Shown here: piece after piece, positions 7,572 through 14,217 of the stretch | How the letters are laid out: each line of letters begins with the position of its first letter | Position numbering within the stretch: position 1 is the first letter of the stretch | Source: Betaproteobacteria bacterium | Lineage (GTDB): Bacteria > Pseudomonadota > Gammaproteobacteria > Burkholderiales > Burkholderiaceae | Assembly: GCA_013205155.1 (NCBI GenBank) | Contig: JABMMT010000035.1 | Coordinates: 1 to 35,157 of the forward strand | Direction of reading: 5' to 3' | DNA: 35,157 bases | Notes under the pieces: model-generated | What the model saw: only the letters and a program-made list of their open reading frames with translations | Database searches by the model: none | What the model was told of the DNA's origin: nothing | Position numbers and translations under genes: made by a program

Positions 7572-8467
7572 TATTGTTGCTGGAATTGCACGGCAGTTTT
7601 GATAGTTTGAAAATGGATATTAACGGTTGATGCTATTTCTTTACCATAACCACCTGCCATCGAAATGGCTAAGGGTAGCTTTCTATCAAAAGCATATCTC
7701 AGTACGGCCTCATCTCGCAGTCGCATTCCCTCACTGCTAATATTTAATCGTCCAAGACGATCATCCTCATGGGGATCGGCCCCCGCTAAAAAAATAAGGC
7801 TATCCGGCTTGAAACGAGAATCTAGTTTATCTAGACAATGACTCAAAGTATTTAAATAGGTTTGATCATTACATTCATCTGGTAAGCCAAAATCTAAATT
7901 ACTGACTTCCTTTTTAAAAGGGAAATTATTTTCACCATGAATCGACAGAGTGAAGATGGAAGAATCGTTTTGCAGAATAGCTGCTGTACCGTTACCTTGG
8001 TGAACATCTAAATCGATGATTGCAATTTTCAGTTTAGGATTAATTTCTTTCTGTAAGGCTCGTGCGGCAATGGCAGAATCATTGAAAACGCAGAAGCCAG
8101 ACCCCTTGTCTCGATAGGCATGATGTGTGCCTCCTGCCAAATTGACCGCAACACCCTCAGTTAAGGATGTTTTGCATGCTGCTACTGTTGCCCCAGCTGA
8201 TCTTCGTGAACGTTCCACCATCTTCTGACTCCACGGGAAACCAATCTCTCTTTGTTCGTGCGCGCTTAAATTACCCTTAATGATATTAATTAGATATTGC
8301 GGGTCATGTGCGTAAAGAATTTGAGTATCACTTGCAGCAGGCGCTTCAACCAGTTTGACGCCTTCTAAATGACCCACTAAGTTTCTGAGTTGAGAATACT
8401 TCTCCATGGGAAAGCGATGACCACTTGGTAGCGGCAAAATAAAATGGTCGGTATAAAACGCCTTCAA
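7568..8467 (-). CDS. Histone deacetylase superfamily hydrolase (class II/AcuC-like)
   Basis: A zinc amidohydrolase of 299 residues. The active-site set is intact: H115-H116 in T-H-H-A-Y, G-F-C-V-F-N-D (124-130), zinc ligands D154 and H156 in D-L-D-V-H-Q-G-N-G-T, D231 in G-A-D-P-H-E-D-D-R-L-G-R, and the transition-state tyrosine Y274 in A-G-G-Y. Bacterial relatives remove acetyl groups from lysines, polyamines or small amides; the natural substrate cannot be told here. There is no signal peptide, so it is cytoplasmic. It follows the DUF2237 gene with only two bases between stop and start, so the two are probably co-transcribed. Its 3' end overlaps that of the phasin gene on the opposite strand. 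Confidence 0.9.
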   Translation of the reverse strand: MKAFYTDHFILPLPSGHRFPMEKYSQLRNLVGHLEGVKLVEAPAASDTQILYAHDPQYLINIIKGNLSAHEQREIGFPWSQKMVERSRRSAGATVAACKTSLTEGVAVNLAGGTHHAYRDKGSGFCVFNDSAIAARALQKEINPKLKIAIIDLDVHQGNGTAAILQNDSSIFTLSIHGENNFPFKKEVSNLDFGLPDECNDQTYLNTLSHCLDKLDSRFKPDSLIFLAGADPHEDDRLGRLNISSEGMRLRDEAVLRYAFDRKLPLAISMAGGYGKEIASTVNIHFQTIKTAVQFQQQY

Positions 8468-8469
8468 CC

Positions 8470-8838
8470 TTAACTCGAGTATTGCTTCAGAAAATCTAAT
8501 GAAACTAGCTCAAGAGCTTTGATGTTAGTGCTTTCAAGTTTGATCATTGGTGCACACTTGGCTTGAACGGCCTCAATCCAGCGATTGAGGCAAAGACACC
8601 ATTGATCGCCTGCTACCAAACCAGGAAATTGATATTCTGGCCTAGGTGTAATCAGATCGTTGCCTTTGCTTAGGCTAAATTGTAAAAATTCCTTAGTGAC
8701 TATCGCACACACCAAATGACTCCCAATATCTTCCTCGTTAGTCTTGCAGCATCCATCTCGAAAAAATCCGGTAAGTGGTTCAAAGGAACAGGGAACCAAG
8801 GGTTGACCAAGCACATTTAGCGCCATATTTTTTTGCAT
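8470..8838 (-). CDS. DUF2237 family protein
   Basis: A small cytoplasmic protein of 122 residues that matches the DUF2237 pattern throughout: N-V-L-G-x-P-L-x-P-C, L-T-G-F-F-R-D-G-C-C, G-S-H-x-V-C-A, G-N-D-L-x-T-P-R-P-E, and W-C-L-C-x-x-R-W. Four conserved cysteines lie in the D-G-C-C and W-C-L-C surroundings. No biochemical function is known to me. Two in-frame ATGs are possible (8838 and 8826); the first has AAGGGC about 5 bp upstream and is preferred. It is the first gene of a two-gene unit with the deacetylase-family hydrolase and diverges from the chalcone-isomerase-like gene. Confidence 0.85.
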   Translation of the reverse strand: MQKNMALNVLGQPLVPCSFEPLTGFFRDGCCKTNEEDIGSHLVCAIVTKEFLQFSLSKGNDLITPRPEYQFPGLVAGDQWCLCLNRWIEAVQAKCAPMIKLESTNIKALELVSLDFLKQYSS

Positions 8839-8879
8839 AAAAGCCCTTTTATAAGTAATAAATATCAGTTTATTGAAAT

Positions 8880-8891
8880 AAGTTTAAACTT
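8880..8891. promoter_or_regulatory. 12-bp perfect palindrome in the divergent promoter region
   Basis: AAGTTTAAACTT is self-complementary and lies in the 106 bp between the divergent DUF2237 and chalcone-isomerase-like genes. It overlaps the spacer of a possible + promoter (TTGAAA at 8874, then 17 bp, then AATAGT). It could be an operator half-way between the two genes. AT-rich palindromes also occur by chance, so confidence is low. Confidence 0.25.
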
Positions 8892-8944
8892 GCTGAATAG
8901 TAAAGCCTTATACATCTATATTAGATCTGCTCCTAATACTCCAT

Positions 8945-9490
8945 ATGAAAAAATTCTTACTATCTATTTGTGCATTGCTTTGCTTGCATAGCTCGGTGAG
9001 CTTTGCGATGGATACGGCGCATATTAATTCAGCATTTGGCGCTACTAGACTTCAGGGCGCTGGAAAGCTAACTTGGTGGGGTTTTGATATTTATGATGCC
9101 ACTCTCTATCGTGCTGGTAGTCTCAGTTCTCCAGAATTTGCCTTAAATCTACGCTACCAAAAATCGTTTACAGGAATATCTATCGCCAACAAAACTGCGG
9201 AAGAGATGAAAAAAATGGGTATTCCTGATGCTCAGGCTGTTCTTTGGGGTAAAGAGATGGCCGCATTCTTCCCTAATGTAGAGCCTGGGCAAAATTTGAC
9301 AGCTATTTATACCCCCAAGCAAGGGACCTTATTTTTTTATGATGGCAAACAGATTGCTCAAGTCAAAGGCACTGAATTTTCAAAGGCATTTTTTGGAATT
9401 TGGTTCGATTCTAAAACTAGCGCACCCAAACTGCGTACTGAACTTCTTGGGCAACATTGTCCACCCCCACTCATTAGCGAAGGTTGTTAA
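8945..9490 (+). CDS. Chalcone isomerase-like periplasmic protein
   Basis: The product has 181 residues and a signal peptide ending near S-F-A-M (residues 1-21). The mature part shows the chalcone-isomerase-like fold pattern used in bacteria: L-x-G-x-G-x-L-T-W-W-G-F-D-I-Y-D-A-T-L-Y, then F-A-L-N-L-R-Y, and near the end T-E-F-S-K-A-F-F-G-I-W-F-D. Bacterial members are unlikely to act on flavonoids; fatty-acid binding or envelope roles are suspected for the fold. The stop is followed after three bases by the start of the DUF3833 lipoprotein, so the two form an operon. The ATG sits just after CTAATACTCCAT with no strong Shine-Dalgarno. Confidence 0.82.
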   Translation: MKKFLLSICALLCLHSSVSFAMDTAHINSAFGATRLQGAGKLTWWGFDIYDATLYRAGSLSSPEFALNLRYQKSFTGISIANKTAEEMKKMGIPDAQAVLWGKEMAAFFPNVEPGQNLTAIYTPKQGTLFFYDGKQIAQVKGTEFSKAFFGIWFDSKTSAPKLRTELLGQHCPPPLISEGC

Positions 9491-9493
9491 GTT

Positions 9494-10042
9494 ATGAAAA
9501 CAAATATATATAAATTAGCAGCATTAATTTTTATAAGCTTCTTATTGAGCGCCTGCTCAGGGCCAAAAATTTCTGATTACGCTAAAGAGAAGCCCACCCT
9601 AGAATTAAGTGAGTATTTTTCAGGAACGATTGATGCCTATGGAATATTTACAGATCGTAGTGGCGCAGTTGTAAAAAGATTTACCGTCTTAATTGAGGCT
9701 AAATGGTCAATAGTTGACGGCAAAAAAGTGGGTGTACTCGACGAAAGCTTTGAGTATTCTGATGGCAGTAAACAAAAAAGAATTTGGAAATTAACTGAAG
9801 TTTCTCCTGGTAGATATATCGGTAAAGCCGATGATGTGATAGGGGATGCCCAGGGTGAGTCAGCTGGAAATGCCTTAAATTGGGCCTATACCTTGGCATT
9901 GCCGGTTGACGGCACTATTTATCATGTACAGTTTGACGACTGGATGTATCTTGTAACTCCTAAGGTCATGATTAATAAGGCCAAGATGAGTAAGTTTGGA
10001 ATATATCTAGGCGAAGTGACGCTGAGTTTTTATAAGCGCTAA
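9494..10042 (+). CDS. DUF3833 family lipoprotein
   Basis: The product has 182 residues. The N-terminal hydrophobic stretch (7-20) ends in the lipobox L-S-A-C with the lipidated cysteine near residue 21. The body carries the DUF3833 pattern: L-x-L-x-E-Y-F-S-G-x-x-x-A-x-G-I-F-T-D-R-S-G, D-E-S-F-E-Y-S-D-G, a V-I-G-D-A-x-G-E-S-A-G-N-A-L-N-W-A-Y segment, and W-M-Y-L-V in the last third. It is predicted to be an envelope lipoprotein; the function is unknown. DUF3833 and chalcone-isomerase-like genes co-occur in larger proteobacterial clusters with desaturase- or cyclopropane-synthase-like genes; here only the pair is present. Confidence 0.82.
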   Translation: MKTNIYKLAALIFISFLLSACSGPKISDYAKEKPTLELSEYFSGTIDAYGIFTDRSGAVVKRFTVLIEAKWSIVDGKKVGVLDESFEYSDGSKQKRIWKLTEVSPGRYIGKADDVIGDAQGESAGNALNWAYTLALPVDGTIYHVQFDDWMYLVTPKVMINKAKMSKFGIYLGEVTLSFYKR

Positions 10043-10048
10043 ACAGAG

Positions 10049-10068
10049 GTCTGAAACGTATCTCAGAC
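10049..10068 (+). terminator. Weak hairpin after the DUF3833 gene
   Basis: GTCTGA (10049-10054) pairs with TCAGAC (10063-10068) across an 8-base loop, starting 6 bases after the DUF3833 stop. The following run is only TTTG, so it may be a weak terminator or an mRNA-stabilising end. Confidence 0.3.
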
Positions 10069-10134
10069 TTTGTACTACAGGAGCAGCTTTTAAAAACTGC
10101 AATCAGTATTTAATAAAAAATCATAAGGTGACAT

Positions 10135-11115
10135 GTGACAACAGCTCGAGTCGTTAGTCTTTCTGAACTCGGTAGTGCCGAGGTAATTAAATTGATCGAT
10201 CAAGAATTGCCTCCACCTGCAAAGGGTGAAGTACAAATTCGCCAAACTGCTATTGGGTTTAATTTTATTGATGTCTATCAGCGCTCTGGTGTCTATCCCT
10301 TAGATCTACCAACTGGCCTTGGTCATGAGGCCGTTGGGGTAGTAGAGGCCCTGGGTGAGACCGTTAGCAATTTTAAAATTGGCGATCGTGTCATGTATAT
10401 CAATGCTGGCATTGGTGCGTATGCAAGCGCTCGTAATGTACCCGCTGACAAATTAGTCCCAGTTCCAGATCAGATCTCGGATGAAGTAGCAGCAGCAGTT
10501 TTTTTCAAAGCCATGACAGCGCAATATCTTGTGCAAAAAACGTATCAGGTTAAGGCGGGTGATATCGTCCTGGTACATGCTGCTGCAGGTGGTGTTGGTC
10601 AAATTTTGGCAGGCTGGGCAAAAGCCTTAGGTGCTTTTGTTGTGGGTACTGTTGGATCTCCCGCCAAATTTGCTGCGGCTAAAGAGGCCGGATGTGATGC
10701 TGTGATCGATTACTCAAAGCCGAATTGGGTTGAAGAATTTATCAAAGCAACTGGCGGCAAAAAGGCTAATGTAGTTTATGACTCCGTTGCTAAAGATACC
10801 TTCTTGGGATCTTTAGATTGCACTGCTCCGTTTGGAACCGTTGCCTTATTTGGTGGTGCATCAGGACCTGCGCCTGAGATTCAGCCAGAAATCCTCAATA
10901 AGAAAGGCTGCTTATTCTTGACAAGACCTTCAGTATTTCCTCATAACGCAACTCCAGCTCTATTGCAGGAGAATGCCCGTGCGGTATTTGATGCAATAGC
11001 AAAGGGATATGTCAAGGTTCAAATTGGCGCTAAGTTTTCCTTAGAGCAGGCAGCAGATGTGCATCGTGCTGCTGAAGGAAGAAAGGTATCCGGCGCAATC
11101 ATCATGATTCCCTAA
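10135..11115 (+). CDS. NADPH:quinone oxidoreductase (zinc-free MDR family)
   Basis: The start is GTG at 10135 with AAGGTG about 7 bp upstream; the ATG two bases earlier runs straight into TGA. The product has 326 residues of the medium-chain dehydrogenase/reductase fold. The N-terminal part has G-F-N-F-I-D-V-Y-Q-R-S-G-V-Y-P and G-H-E-A-V-G-V-V-E without the structural and catalytic zinc cysteines. The Rossmann part has V-H-A-A-A-G-G-V-G-Q, the QOR signature. The expected reaction is NADPH-dependent one- or two-electron reduction of quinones or reactive alkenals in the cytoplasm. It stands alone and ends in a good terminator. Confidence 0.92.
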   Translation: MTTARVVSLSELGSAEVIKLIDQELPPPAKGEVQIRQTAIGFNFIDVYQRSGVYPLDLPTGLGHEAVGVVEALGETVSNFKIGDRVMYINAGIGAYASARNVPADKLVPVPDQISDEVAAAVFFKAMTAQYLVQKTYQVKAGDIVLVHAAAGGVGQILAGWAKALGAFVVGTVGSPAKFAAAKEAGCDAVIDYSKPNWVEEFIKATGGKKANVVYDSVAKDTFLGSLDCTAPFGTVALFGGASGPAPEIQPEILNKKGCLFLTRPSVFPHNATPALLQENARAVFDAIAKGYVKVQIGAKFSLEQAADVHRAAEGRKVSGAIIMIP

Positions 11116-11133
11116 ATGAATATGCTTTGATCT

Positions 11134-11158
11134 AAGCCCAGTTTACGGGGGCTTTTTT
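11134..11158 (+). terminator. Rho-independent terminator of the quinone oxidoreductase gene
   Basis: AAGCCC (11134-11139) pairs with GGGCTT (11149-11154) across a 9-base loop. The right arm runs into TTTTTT (11153-11158). It lies 18 bases after the stop codon. Confidence 0.7.
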
Positions 11159-11167
11159 ACTAGTAGG

Positions 11168-11311
11168 TTCATTCCAGATCTTAGACAGCGTCTAGAGTCG
11201 GTCGGTTTTGTAGTGCCAACCCCAGGTTAGGCAGCTTATGTCAGCTTTTTAAAGTCGGAGATTGAGCAATGGGTCTCTTTGATTAAAAAATCAGGGATCA
11301 AGCCTGAATAG
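11168..11311 (+). pseudogene. C-terminal relic of a Bug/TctC-type receptor gene
   Basis: Reading from 11168 in one frame gives P-D-L-R-Q-R-L-E-S-V-G-F-V-V-P-T-P-G, then an in-frame TAG at 11228-11230, then A-A-Y-V-S-F-L-K-S-E-I-E-Q-W and V-S-L-I-K-K-S-G-I-K-P-E before a natural-looking TAG at 11309-11311. This lines up with the end of the intact receptor at 3199-4164 (L-A-Q-L-G-F-L-V, then Y-V-S-E-Q-M-A-Y-W-G-K-L-I-T-Q-S-G-I-K). About 47 codons remain. No signal peptide, start or upstream receptor sequence survives. It occupies part of the only long gene-free stretch of the window (11116-11515). The remainder, 11312-11451, shows no recognisable coding remnant. Confidence 0.8.
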
Positions 11312-11451
11312 TTGGTGTTTGATGCAGTTCAACGAGCTAGATCGAGGAAAAACGACTTTCGGTAGTTTTTTCTTGCTGAGCTCCCAAGGTTTATAATTCT
11401 CTAAACGATTGAATTAAAAGAGAATATTCTCAAAAAACCATTTTGCTTGGT

Positions 11452-11480
11452 TTGACAGCCCCTGTAGGGTCTTGGACAAT
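11452..11480 (+). promoter_or_regulatory. Sigma-70-type promoter of the ccm operon
   Basis: TTGACA (11452-11457, perfect -35) is followed by a 17-bp spacer and GACAAT (11475-11480, four of six matches to -10). This predicts a transcript start near 11487 and a short leader of about 30 bases before ccmA. AGGAG at 11484-11488 lies too far (27 bases) to serve the ccmA ATG directly. Confidence 0.55.
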
Positions 11481-11515
11481 GACAGGAGTGGTTTGATTCA
11501 AGCCTACAACCTTTC

Positions 11516-12163
11516 ATGACAGCCACTATTCCTGCAACCTCCAGTAAGTCTGATCTTGTACTTCAAGCGCGAGCTCTGACCTGTGTGCGTGGCGAACGAC
11601 AGTTGTTTACTGGGCTGGATTTGCAATTGAATTCAGGTGAGTGTTTGCATGTGCGTGGTGCAAATGGGGTGGGTAAAACCAGCTTATTGCGACTCTTAAC
11701 AGGCTTATCTAAGCCTGAGTCAGGAGAAATTTTGTGGAAGCATCATTCTATTCAAGAAGATCCCAAGCAATATCACCGTGAACTTTTATTTTTGGGCCAT
11801 CGCGATGCATTGAAAGAAGATCTGACTGCTTTAGAAAATTTAGAAATGTACGCATCCCTGGACGATATTTCTATTACACACCAGCAGGCCCTGTCTTCTT
11901 TAGGGCGCTTTGGCTTACGTGGGCGTGAAGATCTACCAGTTCAATATTTATCTGCTGGTCAAAAGCGTCGGGTACTGATGGCACGCATGGCAATACATCA
12001 TGCCAAATTGTGGATTTTGGATGAGCCCTTTAACGCCCTTGATGTTGATGCTGTAAAAGCATTGCAAGATTTGATTGCAGAGCACCTTGAAATGGGTGGC
12101 TTAGTTGTTTTGACTAGTCATCAAGATATTCAGGTTCCTTATGTCAGGGTGTTAGAGCTGTGA
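11516..12163 (+). CDS. ccmA: CcmA, ATP-binding subunit of the CcmAB haem-release ABC complex
   Basis: A single-domain ABC ATPase of 215 residues. Walker A G-A-N-G-V-G-K-T-S is at residues 48-56, the signature L-S-A-G-Q-K-R-R at 145-152, and Walker B with the catalytic glutamate L-W-I-L-D-E-P at 165-171. Length and place at the head of ccmABCDEFGHI identify it as CcmA. In the cytoplasm it powers release of haem-loaded CcmE from CcmCD. The ATG has no close Shine-Dalgarno. An 8-codon frame starting TTG at 11493 after AGGAG ends exactly in an ATGA overlap with it, so coupling is possible. The end overlaps ccmB by four bases. Confidence 0.96.
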   Translation: MTATIPATSSKSDLVLQARALTCVRGERQLFTGLDLQLNSGECLHVRGANGVGKTSLLRLLTGLSKPESGEILWKHHSIQEDPKQYHRELLFLGHRDALKEDLTALENLEMYASLDDISITHQQALSSLGRFGLRGREDLPVQYLSAGQKRRVLMARMAIHHAKLWILDEPFNALDVDAVKALQDLIAEHLEMGGLVVLTSHQDIQVPYVRVLEL

Positions 12164-12825
12164 ACGCTTTTTTCGCCATCATTCATCGAGATTTACTCTT
12201 AGTCATGCGTCGCAAGAGTGAGGTTCTCACTGCACTCTTTTTCTTCGTGGTAGTCACTAGCCTTTTCCCTTTAGGAATTGGGGCTGATGGGGCTTTGCTG
12301 CGCAAGATTGCACCTGGCGTTCTTTGGGTGGCAGCTTTACTTTCGACTTTATTAGGTTTGCAGCGGATGTTTGCAGCAGACTATTTAGATGGCGCTTTGG
12401 AGCAGCTTATTTTGACCCCACAGTCTTTAGTGCTTTTAGTATCAGGAAAGATTGCGGCGCACTGGTTAGTCAGTGGTTTGCCCCTAGTGTTATTAGCCCC
12501 TATTATTGGTATTCAGTTTGATTTGGACGCTAGTTCCTTGTATGTATTAATGGCTAGCTTACTACTGGGGACCCCAGTGTTATCCTTGCTGGGCTCGATT
12601 GGCGCTGCCTTGACATTGGGAGTCCGGGGTGGAAGCGTGCTGATGAGCTTATTAATCCTGCCACTGTATGTACCCGTCCTTATTTTCGGGGCTGGGGCTG
12701 TTTATGCCAATAGTGTAGGCCTGGACATCACGGGTCATTTTTCACTGCTGGGCGCCTTATTGATTTTGGCTTTAGCATTTGTACCTTGGGTAAGCGCTGC
12801 TGCCCTAAAGATTGCGATTGAATGA
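12160..12825 (+). CDS. ccmB: CcmB, membrane subunit of the CcmAB ABC complex
   Basis: The product has 221 residues with six predicted membrane helices, the family's usual size. The start is GTG at 12160, overlapping the ccmA stop (GTGA). The N-terminus F-F-A-I-I-H-R-D-L-L-L-V-M-R-R-K-S-E and the segment G-L-Q-R-M-F-A-A-D-Y-x-D-G-A-L-E-Q-L are typical of CcmB. It partners CcmA in the inner membrane. Its stop overlaps the ccmC start (ATGA). Confidence 0.96.
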   Translation: MNAFFAIIHRDLLLVMRRKSEVLTALFFFVVVTSLFPLGIGADGALLRKIAPGVLWVAALLSTLLGLQRMFAADYLDGALEQLILTPQSLVLLVSGKIAAHWLVSGLPLVLLAPIIGIQFDLDASSLYVLMASLLLGTPVLSLLGSIGAALTLGVRGGSVLMSLLILPLYVPVLIFGAGAVYANSVGLDITGHFSLLGALLILALAFVPWVSAAALKIAIE

Positions 12826-13598
12826 GTAAGGTGAATAGTTTCTCTACCGCTGATAGTCGCTGGATAAATTGGTTTAAGTTGTCCAGCCCAAGCGCCTTTT
12901 ATCCGGTGGCGGGCAAACTCATTCCTATTTTTTGGGCACTTACAGCTATCTCTGGAATTGCTGGTTTATGGGTGAGTTTTTTTGTAGCACCAATTGATGC
13001 AGTTCAAGGTCAAGGCTATCGCATTATCTTTGTGCATGTACCTGCATCATGGATGTCTATGTTGATTTATTTAATGATGGCAGCATGGGCTGGTCTTGGT
13101 TTGATATTCAATACCCGTCTCTCTGCCATGATGGCGCAAGCACTGGCACCGGTCGGCGCATGGATGGCTTTTCTATCTTTGTGGACAGGTGCATTTTGGG
13201 GTAAGCCAATGTGGGGCACTTGGTGGGTGTGGGATGCTCGTCTAACTTCAGAATTAATTTTGTTATTCCTCTATTTGGGATTTATTGCACTGCAAGCCTC
13301 GATTGATAACCCACGCAGAGCAGATAAAGCGGGAGCAATATTAGCTCTGGTTGGCGTAGTCAATGTCCCTATTATTTATTTCTCGGTAAAGTGGTGGAAT
13401 ACCTTACATCAGGGCGCATCTGTTTCATTAAATAAAGCACCAGCTATGGCGCAAACCATGGTTTGGGGTATGTTATTGATGACCTTATGTTTCTGGATGT
13501 ATTCCATTGCGGTGAGCCTAATGCGAGTTCGAACTCTGATTCTTGAGCGTGAGGCCCATACTGACTGGGTGAGACAATTAAACGAGGTCAACCATTAA
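12822..13598 (+). CDS. ccmC: CcmC, haem-handling membrane protein
   Basis: The product has 258 residues and six membrane helices. The periplasmic tryptophan-rich haem motif W-G-T-W-W-V-W-D is at residues 131-138, with flanking histidines at H72 (F-V-H-V-P) and H196 (T-L-H-Q-G) as expected axial ligands. CcmC loads haem onto CcmE together with CcmD. The ATG overlaps the ccmB stop, and the stop TAATG shares one base with ccmD. Confidence 0.97.
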   Translation: MSKVNSFSTADSRWINWFKLSSPSAFYPVAGKLIPIFWALTAISGIAGLWVSFFVAPIDAVQGQGYRIIFVHVPASWMSMLIYLMMAAWAGLGLIFNTRLSAMMAQALAPVGAWMAFLSLWTGAFWGKPMWGTWWVWDARLTSELILLFLYLGFIALQASIDNPRRADKAGAILALVGVVNVPIIYFSVKWWNTLHQGASVSLNKAPAMAQTMVWGMLLMTLCFWMYSIAVSLMRVRTLILEREAHTDWVRQLNEVNH

Positions 13599-13783
13599 TG
13601 TGGAATAGTCCTTCAGAATTTTTTGCCATGGGTGGTTATGCACTTTACGTATGGTGCAGTTTTGGCGCTTGTGCTCTAGTCTTATTCCTAGAGCTTATAG
13701 TGATACGCAGGCGTAATAATGCAGTGATTGGTAGATTGAAGCAGCAATTTATAGCAGAGCGTTTTGATAAAGAGAGTAGTTAG
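13598..13783 (+). CDS. ccmD: CcmD, small membrane factor of the CcmABCD complex
   Basis: A small protein of 61 residues with one membrane helix (about 15-36) followed by a charged cytoplasmic tail. The start pattern S-P-S-E-F-F-A-M-G-G-Y-A-L-Y-V-W is a clear CcmD signature, with W-x-S-Y/F and R-R-R after the helix. It stabilises the holo-CcmE/CcmC complex for release by CcmAB. Start and stop each share one base with the neighbouring ccm genes. Confidence 0.93.
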   Translation: MWNSPSEFFAMGGYALYVWCSFGACALVLFLELIVIRRRNNAVIGRLKQQFIAERFDKESS

Positions 13784-14217
13784 TGAAGCCTAGACATAAG
13801 CGTGCATTACTAATAGTTGCTGCTGTAGCGGTGATCGGTGTTGCTGCGCTCTTGATTCTGAATGCGCTCAATAGCAATATTGCTTTGTATGTCACGCCAA
13901 GCGATGTGGCTGCAGGAAAATCACCACAAGGACAGGCGTTCCGAATTGGTGGCATGGTCAAGGACGATTCAGTAAAACGTGACGGCTTGACGGTTCATTT
14001 TGTCATTACTGATTTAGTAAAAGATATTCCAGTTTCTTATACTGGAATTCTTCCAGATTTATTTAAAGAAGGTAAGGGCGCGGTCATTCAAGGCCGGCTG
14101 GATTCTAAGGGTCAATTTATTGCGAGCGAAGTTCTTGCTAAGCATGATGAAAATTATATGCCTCCAGAAGCCCAGCATGCATTAGAGCAAGCACAAAAAA
14201 ATGGAGGTACTAAATGA
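13783..14217 (+). CDS. ccmE: CcmE, periplasmic haem chaperone
   Basis: The product has 144 residues. The start is GTG at 13783, sharing its G with the ccmD stop. There is an N-terminal membrane anchor (residues 9-28) and an OB-fold body with F-R-I-G-G-M-V. The covalent haem site is H121 in the intact H-D-E-N-Y motif (121-125), typical of the classical HxxxY CcmE rather than the archaeal C-type. It carries haem from CcmC to the CcmFHI ligase. It overlaps ccmF by four bases. Confidence 0.97.
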   Translation: MKPRHKRALLIVAAVAVIGVAALLILNALNSNIALYVTPSDVAAGKSPQGQAFRIGGMVKDDSVKRDGLTVHFVITDLVKDIPVSYTGILPDLFKEGKGAVIQGRLDSKGQFIASEVLAKHDENYMPPEAQHALEQAQKNGGTK

